This document shows positions 35,477 to 43,817 of a DNA stretch of 64,000 nucleotides, piece after piece. The position numbers and the translations under genes are program-made. The stretch comes from Tectiglobus sp965215755. Its GTDB lineage: Bacteria > Pseudomonadota > Alphaproteobacteria > Rhizobiales > Hyphomicrobiaceae. The notes under the pieces were generated by a model that made no database searches, had not been told where the DNA came from, and saw nothing but the letters and a program-made list of their open reading frames with translations. Numbering within the stretch: the first letter of the stretch is position 1; the number at the start of each line of letters is the position of its first letter. The DNA lies in NCBI GenBank assembly GCA_965215755.1, contig OZ244119.1:3906001-3970000 (forward strand), in the 5' to 3' direction.

Positions 35477-35707
35477 TTGGTAGACAAGACTTTGGATGCA
35501 ACAAATCTGCAGTGCCCCATTCCGATTCTGAAATCGAAGAGGGCTTTGGGAGATGTGCCGGTTGGCGGTATACTAGAAGTTCTCGCGACAGATCCCGGGT
35601 CCCCAGATGATTTTGTCGCCTTTTGTGAGTCGACAGGAAATGAGCTGGTTGCAAGCGAAACCAGGAATGATGCAGTCTATCGCTTTCTGATAAGGCGCCT
35701 CGTTTAG
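35477..35707 (+). CDS. TusA-family sulfurtransferase
   Basis: The product has 76 residues, starting at a TTG with AAAGG nine bases upstream. The TusA motif LDATNLQCPIPILKSKRAL carries the active-site Cys of CPxP at about residue 13. The rest (GILEVLATDPGSPDDFVAFC) is the two-layer alpha/beta sandwich typical of TusA/YeeD proteins. TusA relays persulfide sulfur for tRNA thiolation, molybdenum cofactor or other routes. No partner (TusBCDE, IscS, rhodanese) is nearby, so the pathway cannot be assigned. It is divergent from the RND gene. Confidence 0.9.
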   Translation: MVDKTLDATNLQCPIPILKSKRALGDVPVGGILEVLATDPGSPDDFVAFCESTGNELVASETRNDAVYRFLIRRLV

Positions 35708-35925
35708 CCCCGCGTTCCGGTCACAATCCTCGGTCAAATCAGGCTCACAACGCCGCAAGGTAACGTCGTCACCCATATTTCATTGGTTTTCTTCGAAATC
35801 TCGCCTTAGATCAGCGTCAGAAAATACCATGTCATCCGGTTCAGATGCTTGCGTCATGCAATTTCGTATTGCGGCGAGAATGTCTGGCGCGGAGCACGAG
35901 TTAGCTACAGATCAGTGAGCCACGA

Positions 35926-36894
35926 ATGAAAACGGTTTTCCACAGTCCTCTGAAATTCCTAGTTTTGGCTATGGCGCTTGCCAGCTCGGTGCTCGCGTCG
36001 ACCGGCGCGCTGGCCGAGCTCAGGCAGCCACCTGGTAGCCGGGTGAAAATGGATGTCCCTGCAAATTTCGAGACATCGAAGTTGTTTTCGGGTTTCGTCC
36101 TGCCGATTGCCAGCACCAGCATCGTTATTGCGGAACTGCCGACCACGCGGCTGGATCAGCTCAAGGCCGGTTTGACCGATGAGGCCCTGGCAAAAAAGGG
36201 CATCAAAGGGATCAAACGCAGCAGTCTCAAGCGCGGTGACGATCATGTTTACCTGGTTGGTACACAGACTGCGCGTGGAGCCAAATTTAACAAGCATGTC
36301 CTGCTGATGAAAGACGACAAGTCTGTTGCAGTGATCACGTTCAATATCCCGGAAGATGCCCTGTCGGATGGCTTCATCACGCCAGAGAGCATTAATAAGA
36401 TCCTGACCAGTGCGGCTTTCGCCGACAAACCAGCGCCGATCATCAAGCAATTCAGCCTGGGTTATCTGGGGGCCTTCAAGGAGGCCGGGAAGCTGATGGG
36501 CAGTGCGATCCTGTACTCCCCTGATGGTGTCTTGGTGCCCAAAGTGAAAGGCGTGCAGCGCAGCGTGGTGATTATTGCACCGTCTGTGGACCGGGTCCGG
36601 GTGCAAGATTTGAAGGGCTTTTCGGAGCGTGCGCTCAGGAGTGTCGGTGGTTTTACGAATGTGAAGCTGGCGGAGACCAAGGGCATCACAGTCGCCGGCC
36701 TGAATGGGGCGCGATCTGAGGCAACAGCGGTCTCGGCCACTGACAAAGCCCCCGTCTCATTAGTCCAGGTCGTGCTCGACCGCCCCAAGGGCGGGTACTA
36801 CCGGGTCCTCGCCATTATCCGTGAAAGCGAGCAGGCGAAGCTCATGCCTGACGTTGAGAAGCTGATCGCCAGCTTTAAGCCGGTCGGCGAATAG
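35926..36894 (+). CDS. Exported protein of unknown function
   Basis: The product has 322 residues. A signal peptide (about residues 1-30, cleavage near TGALA-EL) precedes a soluble domain starting with RVKMDVPANFETSKLFSGFV. Two similar-looking halves, each with a beta-hairpin and helix (about 50-175 and 190-320), suggest a PsbP/DUF-type fold or internal duplication, but I do not recognise a family. It is predicted to be periplasmic. No strong ribosome site precedes the ATG at 35926. It ends 85 bp before the convergent TauD-like gene, with two hairpins between. Confidence 0.7.
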   Translation: MKTVFHSPLKFLVLAMALASSVLASTGALAELRQPPGSRVKMDVPANFETSKLFSGFVLPIASTSIVIAELPTTRLDQLKAGLTDEALAKKGIKGIKRSSLKRGDDHVYLVGTQTARGAKFNKHVLLMKDDKSVAVITFNIPEDALSDGFITPESINKILTSAAFADKPAPIIKQFSLGYLGAFKEAGKLMGSAILYSPDGVLVPKVKGVQRSVVIIAPSVDRVRVQDLKGFSERALRSVGGFTNVKLAETKGITVAGLNGARSEATAVSATDKAPVSLVQVVLDRPKGGYYRVLAIIRESEQAKLMPDVEKLIASFKPVGE

Positions 36895-36916
36895 TCGATC
36901 GGCCGGACGAAGGTCA

Positions 36917-36936
36917 GTGCCCGGGTTGGCGGGCAC
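36917..36936 (+). terminator. Candidate terminator after the exported protein
   Basis: GTGCCCG (36917-36923) pairs with CGGGCAC (36930-36936) around a six-base loop, 23 bp after the stop. The following GATCGTTTGCG has only a weak T content, so this is a moderate candidate. Confidence 0.45.
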
Positions 36937-36961
36937 GATCGTTTGCGTGTTCAAATGAAAT

Positions 36962-36979
36962 AGAAGCAGCACTGCTTCT
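36962..36979 (-). terminator. Candidate terminator after the TauD-like gene
   Basis: AGAAGCA (36962-36968) pairs with TGCTTCT (36973-36979) around GCAC. On the minus strand the stem abuts the stop codon of the TauD-like gene and is followed by ATTTCATTTG, a T-rich tract. Confidence 0.55.
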
Positions 36980-37866
36980 CAGGCGGCGATGTTTTGTTCC
37001 GCCGTCATCTCTGTTCCAGCGACGGTGGTGCGACGCATGTCGCGTGGCTGGCTTTCGTCAAAGCTGCGCACCCGGTGCATCGTGCAGCGATTGTCCCACA
37101 TCACGAGATCATGCTGGCGCCACTGGTGGGCATAAACGTACTTTTGTTGCGTCGCATGCTCGACCAGCTCGCGCAACAACATGCGTGCCTCGGGAATCGG
37201 CATGCCATGTATTCTGCCGGCGTGTGATGAGAGATAGAGTGACTTGCGTTTTGATGCCTGATGAACCCGGATCAGGCTCTGGAGCACGGGTTTGAAGGTC
37301 ACGGTGCGTTCTTCTTCGGTGACATCAAATCCCAGTGCGCCGCGTGAGTAGAACAAGGAGTGTTCACAGATCAGGCCATCAAGTTCGGCCTTGGTCTTGT
37401 CATCGAGGTCATCGTAGGCGGCGCGCATGTCGGCAAACTCGGTATTCCCGCCCGCGTCGGGTATAACGCGCGCCGATAGCAACGAATACTTTGCGGGAGT
37501 GGCGCGGAACGAGCTATCCGAGTGCCAGAGGCGGTTGCCGAGATTAAATAGACGCTGGCGGCTGTCGCGTGGTAGCGGTTTGTTGTCTTTACCAAGGTTC
37601 GACACATCATTCATGCCGACTTGCAGGCGACGGTCGCCGGGCTTGGTGACATTGCCGCCTTTGGCGTTTTCGAGTTCCCCGAAATTCTGGGAAAATGCCT
37701 GCTGCTGCTCATCAGTGATGGCCTGATCGTGGAAAACCAGGACCGCGTGCTCGTCCATGCCGGCTTCGATCTGGGCTGCGACCTCGGTGGTGAGTGGCTC
37801 AGTCAGGTCAACGCCTGAGACTTCGCCTACAAAGACGGGATGAATCTGCTTGATCGATAGTGTCAT
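36979..37866 (-). CDS. TauD/TfdA-family 2-oxoglutarate dioxygenase
   Basis: From the ATG at 37866 (GGAGG seven bases upstream) the product has 295 residues. Iron and substrate motifs: LWHSDSSFRATPAKYS with the HxD pair, GGNTEFADMRAAYDDL, and the distal His in VMWDNRCTMHRVRSF, then RRTTVAG with the 2-oxoglutarate Arg. Family members hydroxylate taurine, alkyl sulfates, aryloxyacetates or similar acids. Substrate is not evident. It is divergent from the CoA ester lyase/PhyH pair. Confidence 0.92.
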   Translation of the reverse strand: MTLSIKQIHPVFVGEVSGVDLTEPLTTEVAAQIEAGMDEHAVLVFHDQAITDEQQQAFSQNFGELENAKGGNVTKPGDRRLQVGMNDVSNLGKDNKPLPRDSRQRLFNLGNRLWHSDSSFRATPAKYSLLSARVIPDAGGNTEFADMRAAYDDLDDKTKAELDGLICEHSLFYSRGALGFDVTEEERTVTFKPVLQSLIRVHQASKRKSLYLSSHAGRIHGMPIPEARMLLRELVEHATQQKYVYAHQWRQHDLVMWDNRCTMHRVRSFDESQPRDMRRTTVAGTEMTAEQNIAA

Positions 37867-38143
37867 CGGGAGGCCTCCACGCAATAGCGTTCACCTTCGA
37901 GCGACGCTTTGGCATATGCCGAGAAAGACTACGCCATGCCCGAGAAATGGCAATCGGAGTGATGATTGATCAGCTGTGAGGTTTTGCCTTGTTCGAAGTG
38001 ATCGTATGTTCTGAACTCATACTTGAGCAATCTGGCGCTTCAGATCCACGTCTCTGCGAACTCGACTGAAGGTCCACTGCTTGAGATCGATCGTTGCGGT
38101 GTTGGGCATGTGGCCTGACCCAGCCCCAATTGTTGGAGAGATC

Positions 38144-39037
38144 ATGATCATTCGATCCTGGCTGTTCGTGCCCGGTGATAGCGAGCGCAAGTTAGAAAAA
38201 GCCATCGACAATCCGGCCGACGCGCTCATTCTGGATCTGGAAGACTCTGTTTCGAATGATCGGCAGGATATCGCGCGCCAGATGGTGCAGGACTATCTGA
38301 CGAAGCGGACGGACCGGCAACGCCAGCAGCTGTGGGTCAGGATCAATCCGCTCGACACCGAGCTGGCACTCCCGGACTTGGCAGCCGTCATGCCTGGAGC
38401 TCCGAATGGGATTATTCTTCCCAAAACGTACTCTGCCGATGAAATCAATACGCTTTGCAATTATCTGTCCGCGCTTGAGACGCGTGAGGGGTTGCCATTG
38501 ATGTCGACGCGCATCGTCAATGTGGCGACAGAGACCGCAGCATCGCTCGTCACATTCCATACCTATCTTGAGGGTGTGTCTGACCGGCTTGTCGGCATGA
38601 CGTGGGGTGCGGAAGATCTGGCGGCGGCCCTTGGGGCATCAGACAATATCAACCCCGACACAGGCCTTTATGATGATCCATACCTGCTCGCAAAGTCGTT
38701 CTGCTTGGCAGCGGCACGCGCGATCGATGTGCATCCGGTTGGGGTGGTCTATCCGAACTTTCGCGACCTGGAGGGGTTTGCGAAGGACTGCCAGCGGGAT
38801 CGCAAGGCAGGTTTCATCGGCAAAGTTCTGATTCATCCGGCGCAGTCTGAGATCGCCAACGATGCCTTCACGCCAAGTGAGGCTGAGGTGGAACATGCCC
38901 ACAAGGTGATTGCCGCATTTGAGGCCAATCCCGGGGTTGGCGTCGTCGCGCTCGACGGTATGATGTTGGACATGCCACATTTGAAGCAAGCCAAGAACAC
39001 GCTTGATCTGGCACAGCAGATTGCTGCGCGTGGCTGA
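38144..39037 (+). CDS. CoA ester lyase (HpcH/HpaI, CitE-like)
   Basis: From the ATG at 38144 (GGAGAG just upstream) the product has 297 residues. The N-terminus RSWLFVPGDSERKLEKA and LILDLEDSVS are CitE/malyl-CoA lyase signatures; the Asp/Glu pair there and a Glu in VATETAASLV bind Mg. The C-terminus includes GFIGKVLIHPAQSEIANDAF, normal for this family. Such enzymes cleave or form malyl-CoA, citramalyl-CoA or beta-methylmalyl-CoA. Which one cannot be told by eye. It is followed after 60 bp by a PhyH-type dioxygenase on the same strand. Confidence 0.9.
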   Translation: MIIRSWLFVPGDSERKLEKAIDNPADALILDLEDSVSNDRQDIARQMVQDYLTKRTDRQRQQLWVRINPLDTELALPDLAAVMPGAPNGIILPKTYSADEINTLCNYLSALETREGLPLMSTRIVNVATETAASLVTFHTYLEGVSDRLVGMTWGAEDLAAALGASDNINPDTGLYDDPYLLAKSFCLAAARAIDVHPVGVVYPNFRDLEGFAKDCQRDRKAGFIGKVLIHPAQSEIANDAFTPSEAEVEHAHKVIAAFEANPGVGVVALDGMMLDMPHLKQAKNTLDLAQQIAARG

Positions 39038-39097
39038 AGGTTGTGCGCACGTGATCTGCACTAGAAGAGACTGGACGAGAGACAAGAGGAGCCTGAT

Positions 39098-39859
39098 ATG
39101 CTGAGCGACCAGCAAGTGGCCAGGTATCACGAGAATGGCTATGTGATTCCGGACTTCCGCTTAACGCAGGATGAGTTGCAGGAGATCCGAGATGCTCACA
39201 GCCGGTTGCTGGCGAAGCATCCGGAGTTTGTGGATTATTGTCCCAATCTACTGGCCTACGATCCCGGGTTTCTTTCGACAGCGCGGCACCCCAAAATTCT
39301 GGACATGGTCGGGCAGGTTATCGGTCCTGATTTCGCGCTTTGGAACTCAAGCTTCTTTGCGAAGCCTCCAAAGAAAGGCAAGCGGACACCATGGCATCAG
39401 GACGGCGAGTATTGGCCTATTCGCCCCCTGGCGACATGCACTGTGTGGATCGCGATTGATGATGCAACGCCGGAAAACGGCTGTCTTCGCGTTATTCGCG
39501 GTTCGCACAAAGATGCGTCCCTGAAGCAGCACCGAACCGTTGAGGCAGAGGATGTCACGCTCAATCAGGAGTTGATGCCAGATCAATACAACGAAGATGA
39601 TGCAGTCGATCTGGTGCTCGAGGCTGGGCAGATTTCACTACACGACGTGTTCATTCTGCATGGCTCCGAGGCGAATACATCGGACAAGGCCCGACGCGGG
39701 ATGACATTGCGCTTCATGCCGACGACATCTGTCTTTGACCGCGATCGCGCCAGGGAGATGCATAAGACGATTGGGATTGTCGATCATTCGGACCGCACAC
39801 TTTTTCTGATGCGCGGTGATGATCGCAGCGGCGAAAATGATTTCCGGCTTCGGATGTAA
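39098..39859 (+). CDS. Phytanoyl-CoA dioxygenase (PhyH) family protein
   Basis: The product has 253 residues with GAGGAG before the ATG. The iron site is WHQDGEYWPI (HxD at about 100-102) and LHDVFILHGSEANTS (distal His), with the 2-oxoglutarate Arg in RRGMTLRFMP. ENGCLRVIRGSHKD is a PhyH signature. The family hydroxylates fatty acyl-CoAs, ectoine, quorum-type quinolones and other small molecules. Co-orientation with the CoA ester lyase suggests action on an acyl-CoA or acid feeding the lyase, which is an inference. It converges on speB with 14 bp between stops. Confidence 0.9.
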   Translation: MLSDQQVARYHENGYVIPDFRLTQDELQEIRDAHSRLLAKHPEFVDYCPNLLAYDPGFLSTARHPKILDMVGQVIGPDFALWNSSFFAKPPKKGKRTPWHQDGEYWPIRPLATCTVWIAIDDATPENGCLRVIRGSHKDASLKQHRTVEAEDVTLNQELMPDQYNEDDAVDLVLEAGQISLHDVFILHGSEANTSDKARRGMTLRFMPTTSVFDRDRAREMHKTIGIVDHSDRTLFLMRGDDRSGENDFRLRM

Positions 39860-39873
39860 ACGCGCCGTTTGAT

Positions 39874-40800
39874 TTACAAGGATGTTGGGGCCGGCTTAAC
39901 TGGCTTGGTGCCATATAGGGCGTAGTTCATCATCTTATAGGCGACGGCCGCGGCGGTGTAGTCGAATGCATGTAGCCCTTTGATTGGGGCCAGTTCGACA
40001 ACATCACCGCCGACAATTGTCCCGACCTCCGCTGCGCGGCGCATGATGGCCAGGGCTTGCCAATAGCTCAGCCCACCCGGCGTGGGGGTTCCCGTGGCCG
40101 GCATTTCTGCCGCATCAAGTCCGTCAATATCGAATGAGATGTAAATCGACTTGCCACGCAGGCGCGACGTCAGGTTGTCTAGGTTCCAATCTGCCTGATC
40201 CTTCGCCCACCAGATGTCAATGCGGTCGCGATTGGCTTCGTAATAATCGGCTTCTGCCTGTGAGATCGCGCGAATTCCAGCTGACACCACGGAGACATTG
40301 TCAAAGTCCAGGGCACGGCGCATGGCTGAAGCATGCGAGTAATGCTCTCCAAGATAGCCATCGCGCAGGTCGGCATGAGCATCGATCTGCAGAACCACCA
40401 GTTCGTCAAAGCGTTTCGCGAAAGCCCGAACAGCGCCGGGCGTAAGGGAATGCTCACCCCCAAGGACCAGCGGGAACCTGTCCTGGACCAGAACCGTTTC
40501 GACGGTCTCCGCAAGGGCATTGAGTGCAGTTTCAATGTCCGGCGCTGGCGTGGGTTCGACCAATGTCGAAACGCCGTAGTGCTTGTAAGGCTCGCACCAC
40601 AGCTCTTCATCGAAAAGCTCCAGCTGATGGCTGGCCGACAGGATCGCGGCAGGTCCCTTTGACGTTCCGCTACCGTAGCTCACCGACGCTTCCAGCCCGA
40701 AAGGAATAACGACGGCCTTGCTATCGTCAGGTGTCGGGGTCAAGTCTCGATCTGGCTCGAGAAATCCCTCGTCGTCGGATGTGTAGTGTAGAGTTGGCAT
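39874..40800 (-). CDS. speB: Agmatinase (ureohydrolase)
   Basis: The product has 308 residues. Manganese ligands are present in LGGEHSLTPG (about 113), LQIDAHADLRDG (about 137-143) and YISFDIDGLDAAEMP. The sequence fits agmatinase, giving putrescine and urea from agmatine; other ureohydrolases such as guanidinobutyrase share the motifs, so the substrate is probable rather than certain. It lies downstream of ornithine decarboxylase on the same strand, 206 bp away, so the two form a putrescine-producing pair. Confidence 0.9.
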   Translation of the reverse strand: MPTLHYTSDDEGFLEPDRDLTPTPDDSKAVVIPFGLEASVSYGSGTSKGPAAILSASHQLELFDEELWCEPYKHYGVSTLVEPTPAPDIETALNALAETVETVLVQDRFPLVLGGEHSLTPGAVRAFAKRFDELVVLQIDAHADLRDGYLGEHYSHASAMRRALDFDNVSVVSAGIRAISQAEADYYEANRDRIDIWWAKDQADWNLDNLTSRLRGKSIYISFDIDGLDAAEMPATGTPTPGGLSYWQALAIMRRAAEVGTIVGGDVVELAPIKGLHAFDYTAAAVAYKMMNYALYGTKPVKPAPTSL

Positions 40801-41006
40801 TCGGACGTGTCCTAATCAAAGGAAGTGTGGTGTTCACAGGAGGCTAGGCAATTGATTGCTGCTGTCATGTTCGATGAAAGAGATCGACGGTCATGTGATC
40901 GGGTGCGATAGCAAACTCGTGTTCCGGTTCCGACAATTGATCGCCTTTCCCGCTTGTCTCAATTCAGATGTCGGAGCCAAGGGGACCAAGTGTCAGATGC
41001 GCACCC

Positions 41007-42182
41007 CTAGGCATCCTGGACGAGAGAACCGGATCGATTGGCAAACATGGTGTACATCGGCTCGTCATCGAGAATGACCTCGCCGTAGATTCCGTAGCCG
41101 TTGAAATTGCCAGCGATGGCGCGGCCATAGGCGCCCATGTTGCCAATCTCGATGTAATCGCCTTCCTGGACACTATCCGGCAGAAAAAATGGGCCCTTCA
41201 TAAAGTCGACCGAGTCACAGGTGGGGCCCCAAAACTGGAATGGCTTGCACTGGCTTCGGGGCACATTCTCCTGACCAATCAGGCGGCACGGGAAGACAAA
41301 ACCGAGATGGGCGGCATCGAACAAAGCGCCATAGCTGCCATCCGTTATGAAGAGATCTGATCCGCGGCGGTGATCGACCCGAACGATGAGGCTTTCGGCC
41401 TCGGCAACAAGCGCCCGACCCGGCTCACAGATCAGGCGGGCGTCCTGGCTGATGGGCAGAGCTGAGAAACAATCACCAATGACGGACATGAACTCGGACA
41501 GAGATGCCGGTTCTTCTTCAGAATAGCGGGCCGGGAAACCACCACCGCAATCAATGGCATCCACAACAACCCCAGCCTCGACAATTGCTCTACGAACAGC
41601 ATCGAAGGCCAGACGAAAAGAATCGGTTGTTGTTGTTTGCGAACCAACGTGGAAGGCAATGCCTAGTTCATCGCATGACTGGCGCGTCTTGATCAACAAG
41701 TCGGTGGCCGCCTGGCCTGAGATGCCGAACTTGTGCTCAAGGGGCAGTCCACTGTCCTTGCTGGGTACCGTAAGACGCACGTAGAGCTGGAGGTCGTCCG
41801 CGTGTTCTGTTTCCTCGAGGATTTTTGCGAGCTCCTCCTCGCTGTCCAACGCAAAGCACTTCACATTGAATTCATGGTAGGCCCGTCGGATCGCCATGCG
41901 CGACTTGACGGGATGCATGTAGTGAAGCTTGGCTTTCGGGATCGTTGCTGCGTCTTCCAATTCAGGAAGAGAGGCGACATCGAAATTACGAATACCCGCG
42001 CCGTACAGTGAGCCGACAAGAAACACCGAACTATTGGCTTTATAAGCGTAGGCGACTTCGCCGGGAAAGTTATCGAGAAACCATTTCGCCGCCCGCCCTG
42101 ACGCATGGGGCCGGAGACCGAAGACAGCTCTCTCCGGGCGCATAGCTTCGATAAAACTGCGGGCGTTGGCAAACCTGTCCAT
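41007..42182 (-). CDS. Ornithine/lysine decarboxylase, alanine-racemase fold
   Basis: The product has 391 residues of the fold III PLP decarboxylase family. The Schiff-base Lys is Lys48 in VAYAYKANSS. KFGISGQAATDL, FHVGSQTT, IDCGGGFPARY, CEPGRALVAEAE and the catalytic Cys in FWGPTCDSVD are the expected ODC segments. It makes putrescine from ornithine (some members also act on lysine). No clear ribosome site precedes the ATG at 42182, and a long leader with a Pro/Arg-rich ORF lies upstream. It is upstream of speB. Confidence 0.92.
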   Translation of the reverse strand: MDRFANARSFIEAMRPERAVFGLRPHASGRAAKWFLDNFPGEVAYAYKANSSVFLVGSLYGAGIRNFDVASLPELEDAATIPKAKLHYMHPVKSRMAIRRAYHEFNVKCFALDSEEELAKILEETEHADDLQLYVRLTVPSKDSGLPLEHKFGISGQAATDLLIKTRQSCDELGIAFHVGSQTTTTDSFRLAFDAVRRAIVEAGVVVDAIDCGGGFPARYSEEEPASLSEFMSVIGDCFSALPISQDARLICEPGRALVAEAESLIVRVDHRRGSDLFITDGSYGALFDAAHLGFVFPCRLIGQENVPRSQCKPFQFWGPTCDSVDFMKGPFFLPDSVQEGDYIEIGNMGAYGRAIAGNFNGYGIYGEVILDDEPMYTMFANRSGSLVQDA

Positions 42183-42440
42183 GCGTAGAGACCATCACTC
42201 TTTATCGTGGTTCGGGCCTCCGTGGCGGCACGCGAACGTTGCAAACGTGTCGGGTCGGCAGATTGCCGTGTTGCTGGCTAGATAGGGGGGTGTGATGGCT
42301 GTGTAAAGATGAGATGCCGCCTTGCAATACGTCGTCTGCAGCTATCCATGGCATGCAGTCAATGACAAGTATGTCTGGTGGCACAGAAAAAGGGCGACTG
42401 AGGCACGCCCAATCGCCCTGAATTCGCACCGCAATCTAGG
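42183..42440 (-). promoter_or_regulatory. Long leader of ornithine decarboxylase, candidate speF-type RNA or leader ORF
   Basis: About 260 bp separate recA from the decarboxylase start. The leader holds a minus-strand ORF that stops with TAA at 42202-42204, 19 bases before the decarboxylase ATG, and whose last residues are CNVRVPPRRPEPR. Alphaproteobacterial ODC genes are known to carry a conserved upstream RNA called speF; this region has the right place and size, but I matched it by position only. A Pro/Arg-rich leader peptide could also mediate polyamine- or ornithine-dependent translation control. Confidence 0.5.
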
Positions 42441-42445
42441 TGATC

Positions 42446-43606
42446 CTAGCGACCACCCTTACCTGCCGCTTTCTTCGCCGGCGGGGCCTCTGGTTCCGCG
42501 ATAGCCGCCTCCAGAATTTCACCCGTTTCCGGATCAACGGTTTCTTCTTCCTCGTTATCCGGCTCAAGCATCATCTGCTCGACGATTAGTCCGGCATTTT
42601 CACGGATCGCGCGTTCTATTGTCCGTGCGATCTTAGGATTTTCCTTGAGGAAATTCTTCGTATTCTCTCGTCCCTGACCGATCCGCTGGCCATCATAGGA
42701 GAACCAGGCGCCTGCTTTATCAACAATCCCCGCTTTCACCCCGAGATCAAGAATCTCACCGGTCTTCGAGATGCCCTCACCGTACATGATATCGAATTCG
42801 ACTTGTTTGAATGGCGGTGCCACTTTGTTCTTCACGACCTTGACGCGGGTCTGGTTGCCGACCACTTCGTCCTGAGCCTTAATTTGACCGATGCGGCGGA
42901 TGTCCAGTCGCACGGACGAGTAGAACTTTAGTGCATTACCACCCGTTGTCGTTTCGGGATTGCCGAACATCACACCGATCTTCATGCGGATCTGGTTGAT
43001 GAACACAACCATGCAGCGGGATTTGGAAATCGATCCGGTCAGCTTGCGCAGCGCCTGGCTCATGAGGCGGGCTTGCAGGCCGGGAAGACTATCGCCCATA
43101 TCGCCCTCAAGCTCCGCACGCGGCGTCAGGGCCGCAACAGAATCGACCACGAGGACGTCTACGGCGCCGGAGCGAACCAATGTATCGGCAATCTCGAGTG
43201 CTTGCTCACCCGTATCGGGCTGCGACACCAAGAGATCATCGACTTTAACGCCGAGCTTGCGTGCATAAATGGGATCTAGCGCGTGTTCCGCGTCGACAAA
43301 GGCACAGACACCATCAGTTTTCTGAGCCTCCGCTACGACATGGAGGGCGAGCGTTGTCTTGCCAGAGGACTCCGGTCCATAGATCTCAATAATACGGCCG
43401 CGTGGGAGACCACCAATCCCAAGCGCAATATCCAATCCCAATGATCCCGTTGGGACAGCATCGACATCGACATTGAGATCGTTGGCGCCAAGGCGCATAA
43501 CCGAGCCTTTGCCGAAATTCTTCTCAATCTGGGCTAGGGCGGCATCTAAGGCCTTTTGCTTATCCATATCGTTCCCTTCAACAACGCGTAGTTGGGGAGC
43601 TGCCAT
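42446..43606 (-). CDS. recA: Recombinase A
   Basis: From the ATG at 43606 (AAAGGG upstream) the product has 386 residues. The Walker A motif GPESSGKTTLALH, FVDAEHALDPIYARKLGV, LLVSQPDTGEQALEI, VLVVDSVAALTPRAE and the loop-2 region NQIRMKIGVMFGNPETTTGGNALKF-type sequence are all present. The C-terminal tail is acidic then Pro/Ala/Lys-rich, as in alphaproteobacteria. It performs homologous recombination and activates LexA. A near-match to the alphaproteobacterial SOS box lies about 52 bp upstream. cckA follows upstream on the same strand, a neighbourhood seen in Rhizobiales. Confidence 0.98.
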   Translation of the reverse strand: MAAPQLRVVEGNDMDKQKALDAALAQIEKNFGKGSVMRLGANDLNVDVDAVPTGSLGLDIALGIGGLPRGRIIEIYGPESSGKTTLALHVVAEAQKTDGVCAFVDAEHALDPIYARKLGVKVDDLLVSQPDTGEQALEIADTLVRSGAVDVLVVDSVAALTPRAELEGDMGDSLPGLQARLMSQALRKLTGSISKSRCMVVFINQIRMKIGVMFGNPETTTGGNALKFYSSVRLDIRRIGQIKAQDEVVGNQTRVKVVKNKVAPPFKQVEFDIMYGEGISKTGEILDLGVKAGIVDKAGAWFSYDGQRIGQGRENTKNFLKENPKIARTIERAIRENAGLIVEQMMLEPDNEEEETVDPETGEILEAAIAEPEAPPAKKAAGKGGR

Positions 43607-43657
43607 GTCATTTACCCTTTCATTTTGTGCCAAGATTGATTCCAATTAGCACAGAAT

Positions 43658-43672
43658 GTACACGATATGTTC
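43658..43672. promoter_or_regulatory. SOS-box-like site upstream of recA
   Basis: GTAC-N7-GTTC at 43658-43672 differs by one base from the alphaproteobacterial LexA site GTTC-N7-GTTC. It is 52 bp before the recA ATG, a plausible promoter position. A 13-bp palindrome (TGTAAG-T-CTTACA, 43698-43710) lies a little further upstream. Confidence 0.45.
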
Positions 43673-43817
43673 TCATGTGTCCAATGCGGATAAATGATGT
43701 AAGTCTTACACTTGGCTCCTGTGGTCCCGTTTTGTTCCAACGGGCATATCAGCTTGTTCGCATTCGCGCAGTTGTCGCGCGATTCGTCGTTGGCCTGCAA
43801 GTAAGTTGTACCAGCTA

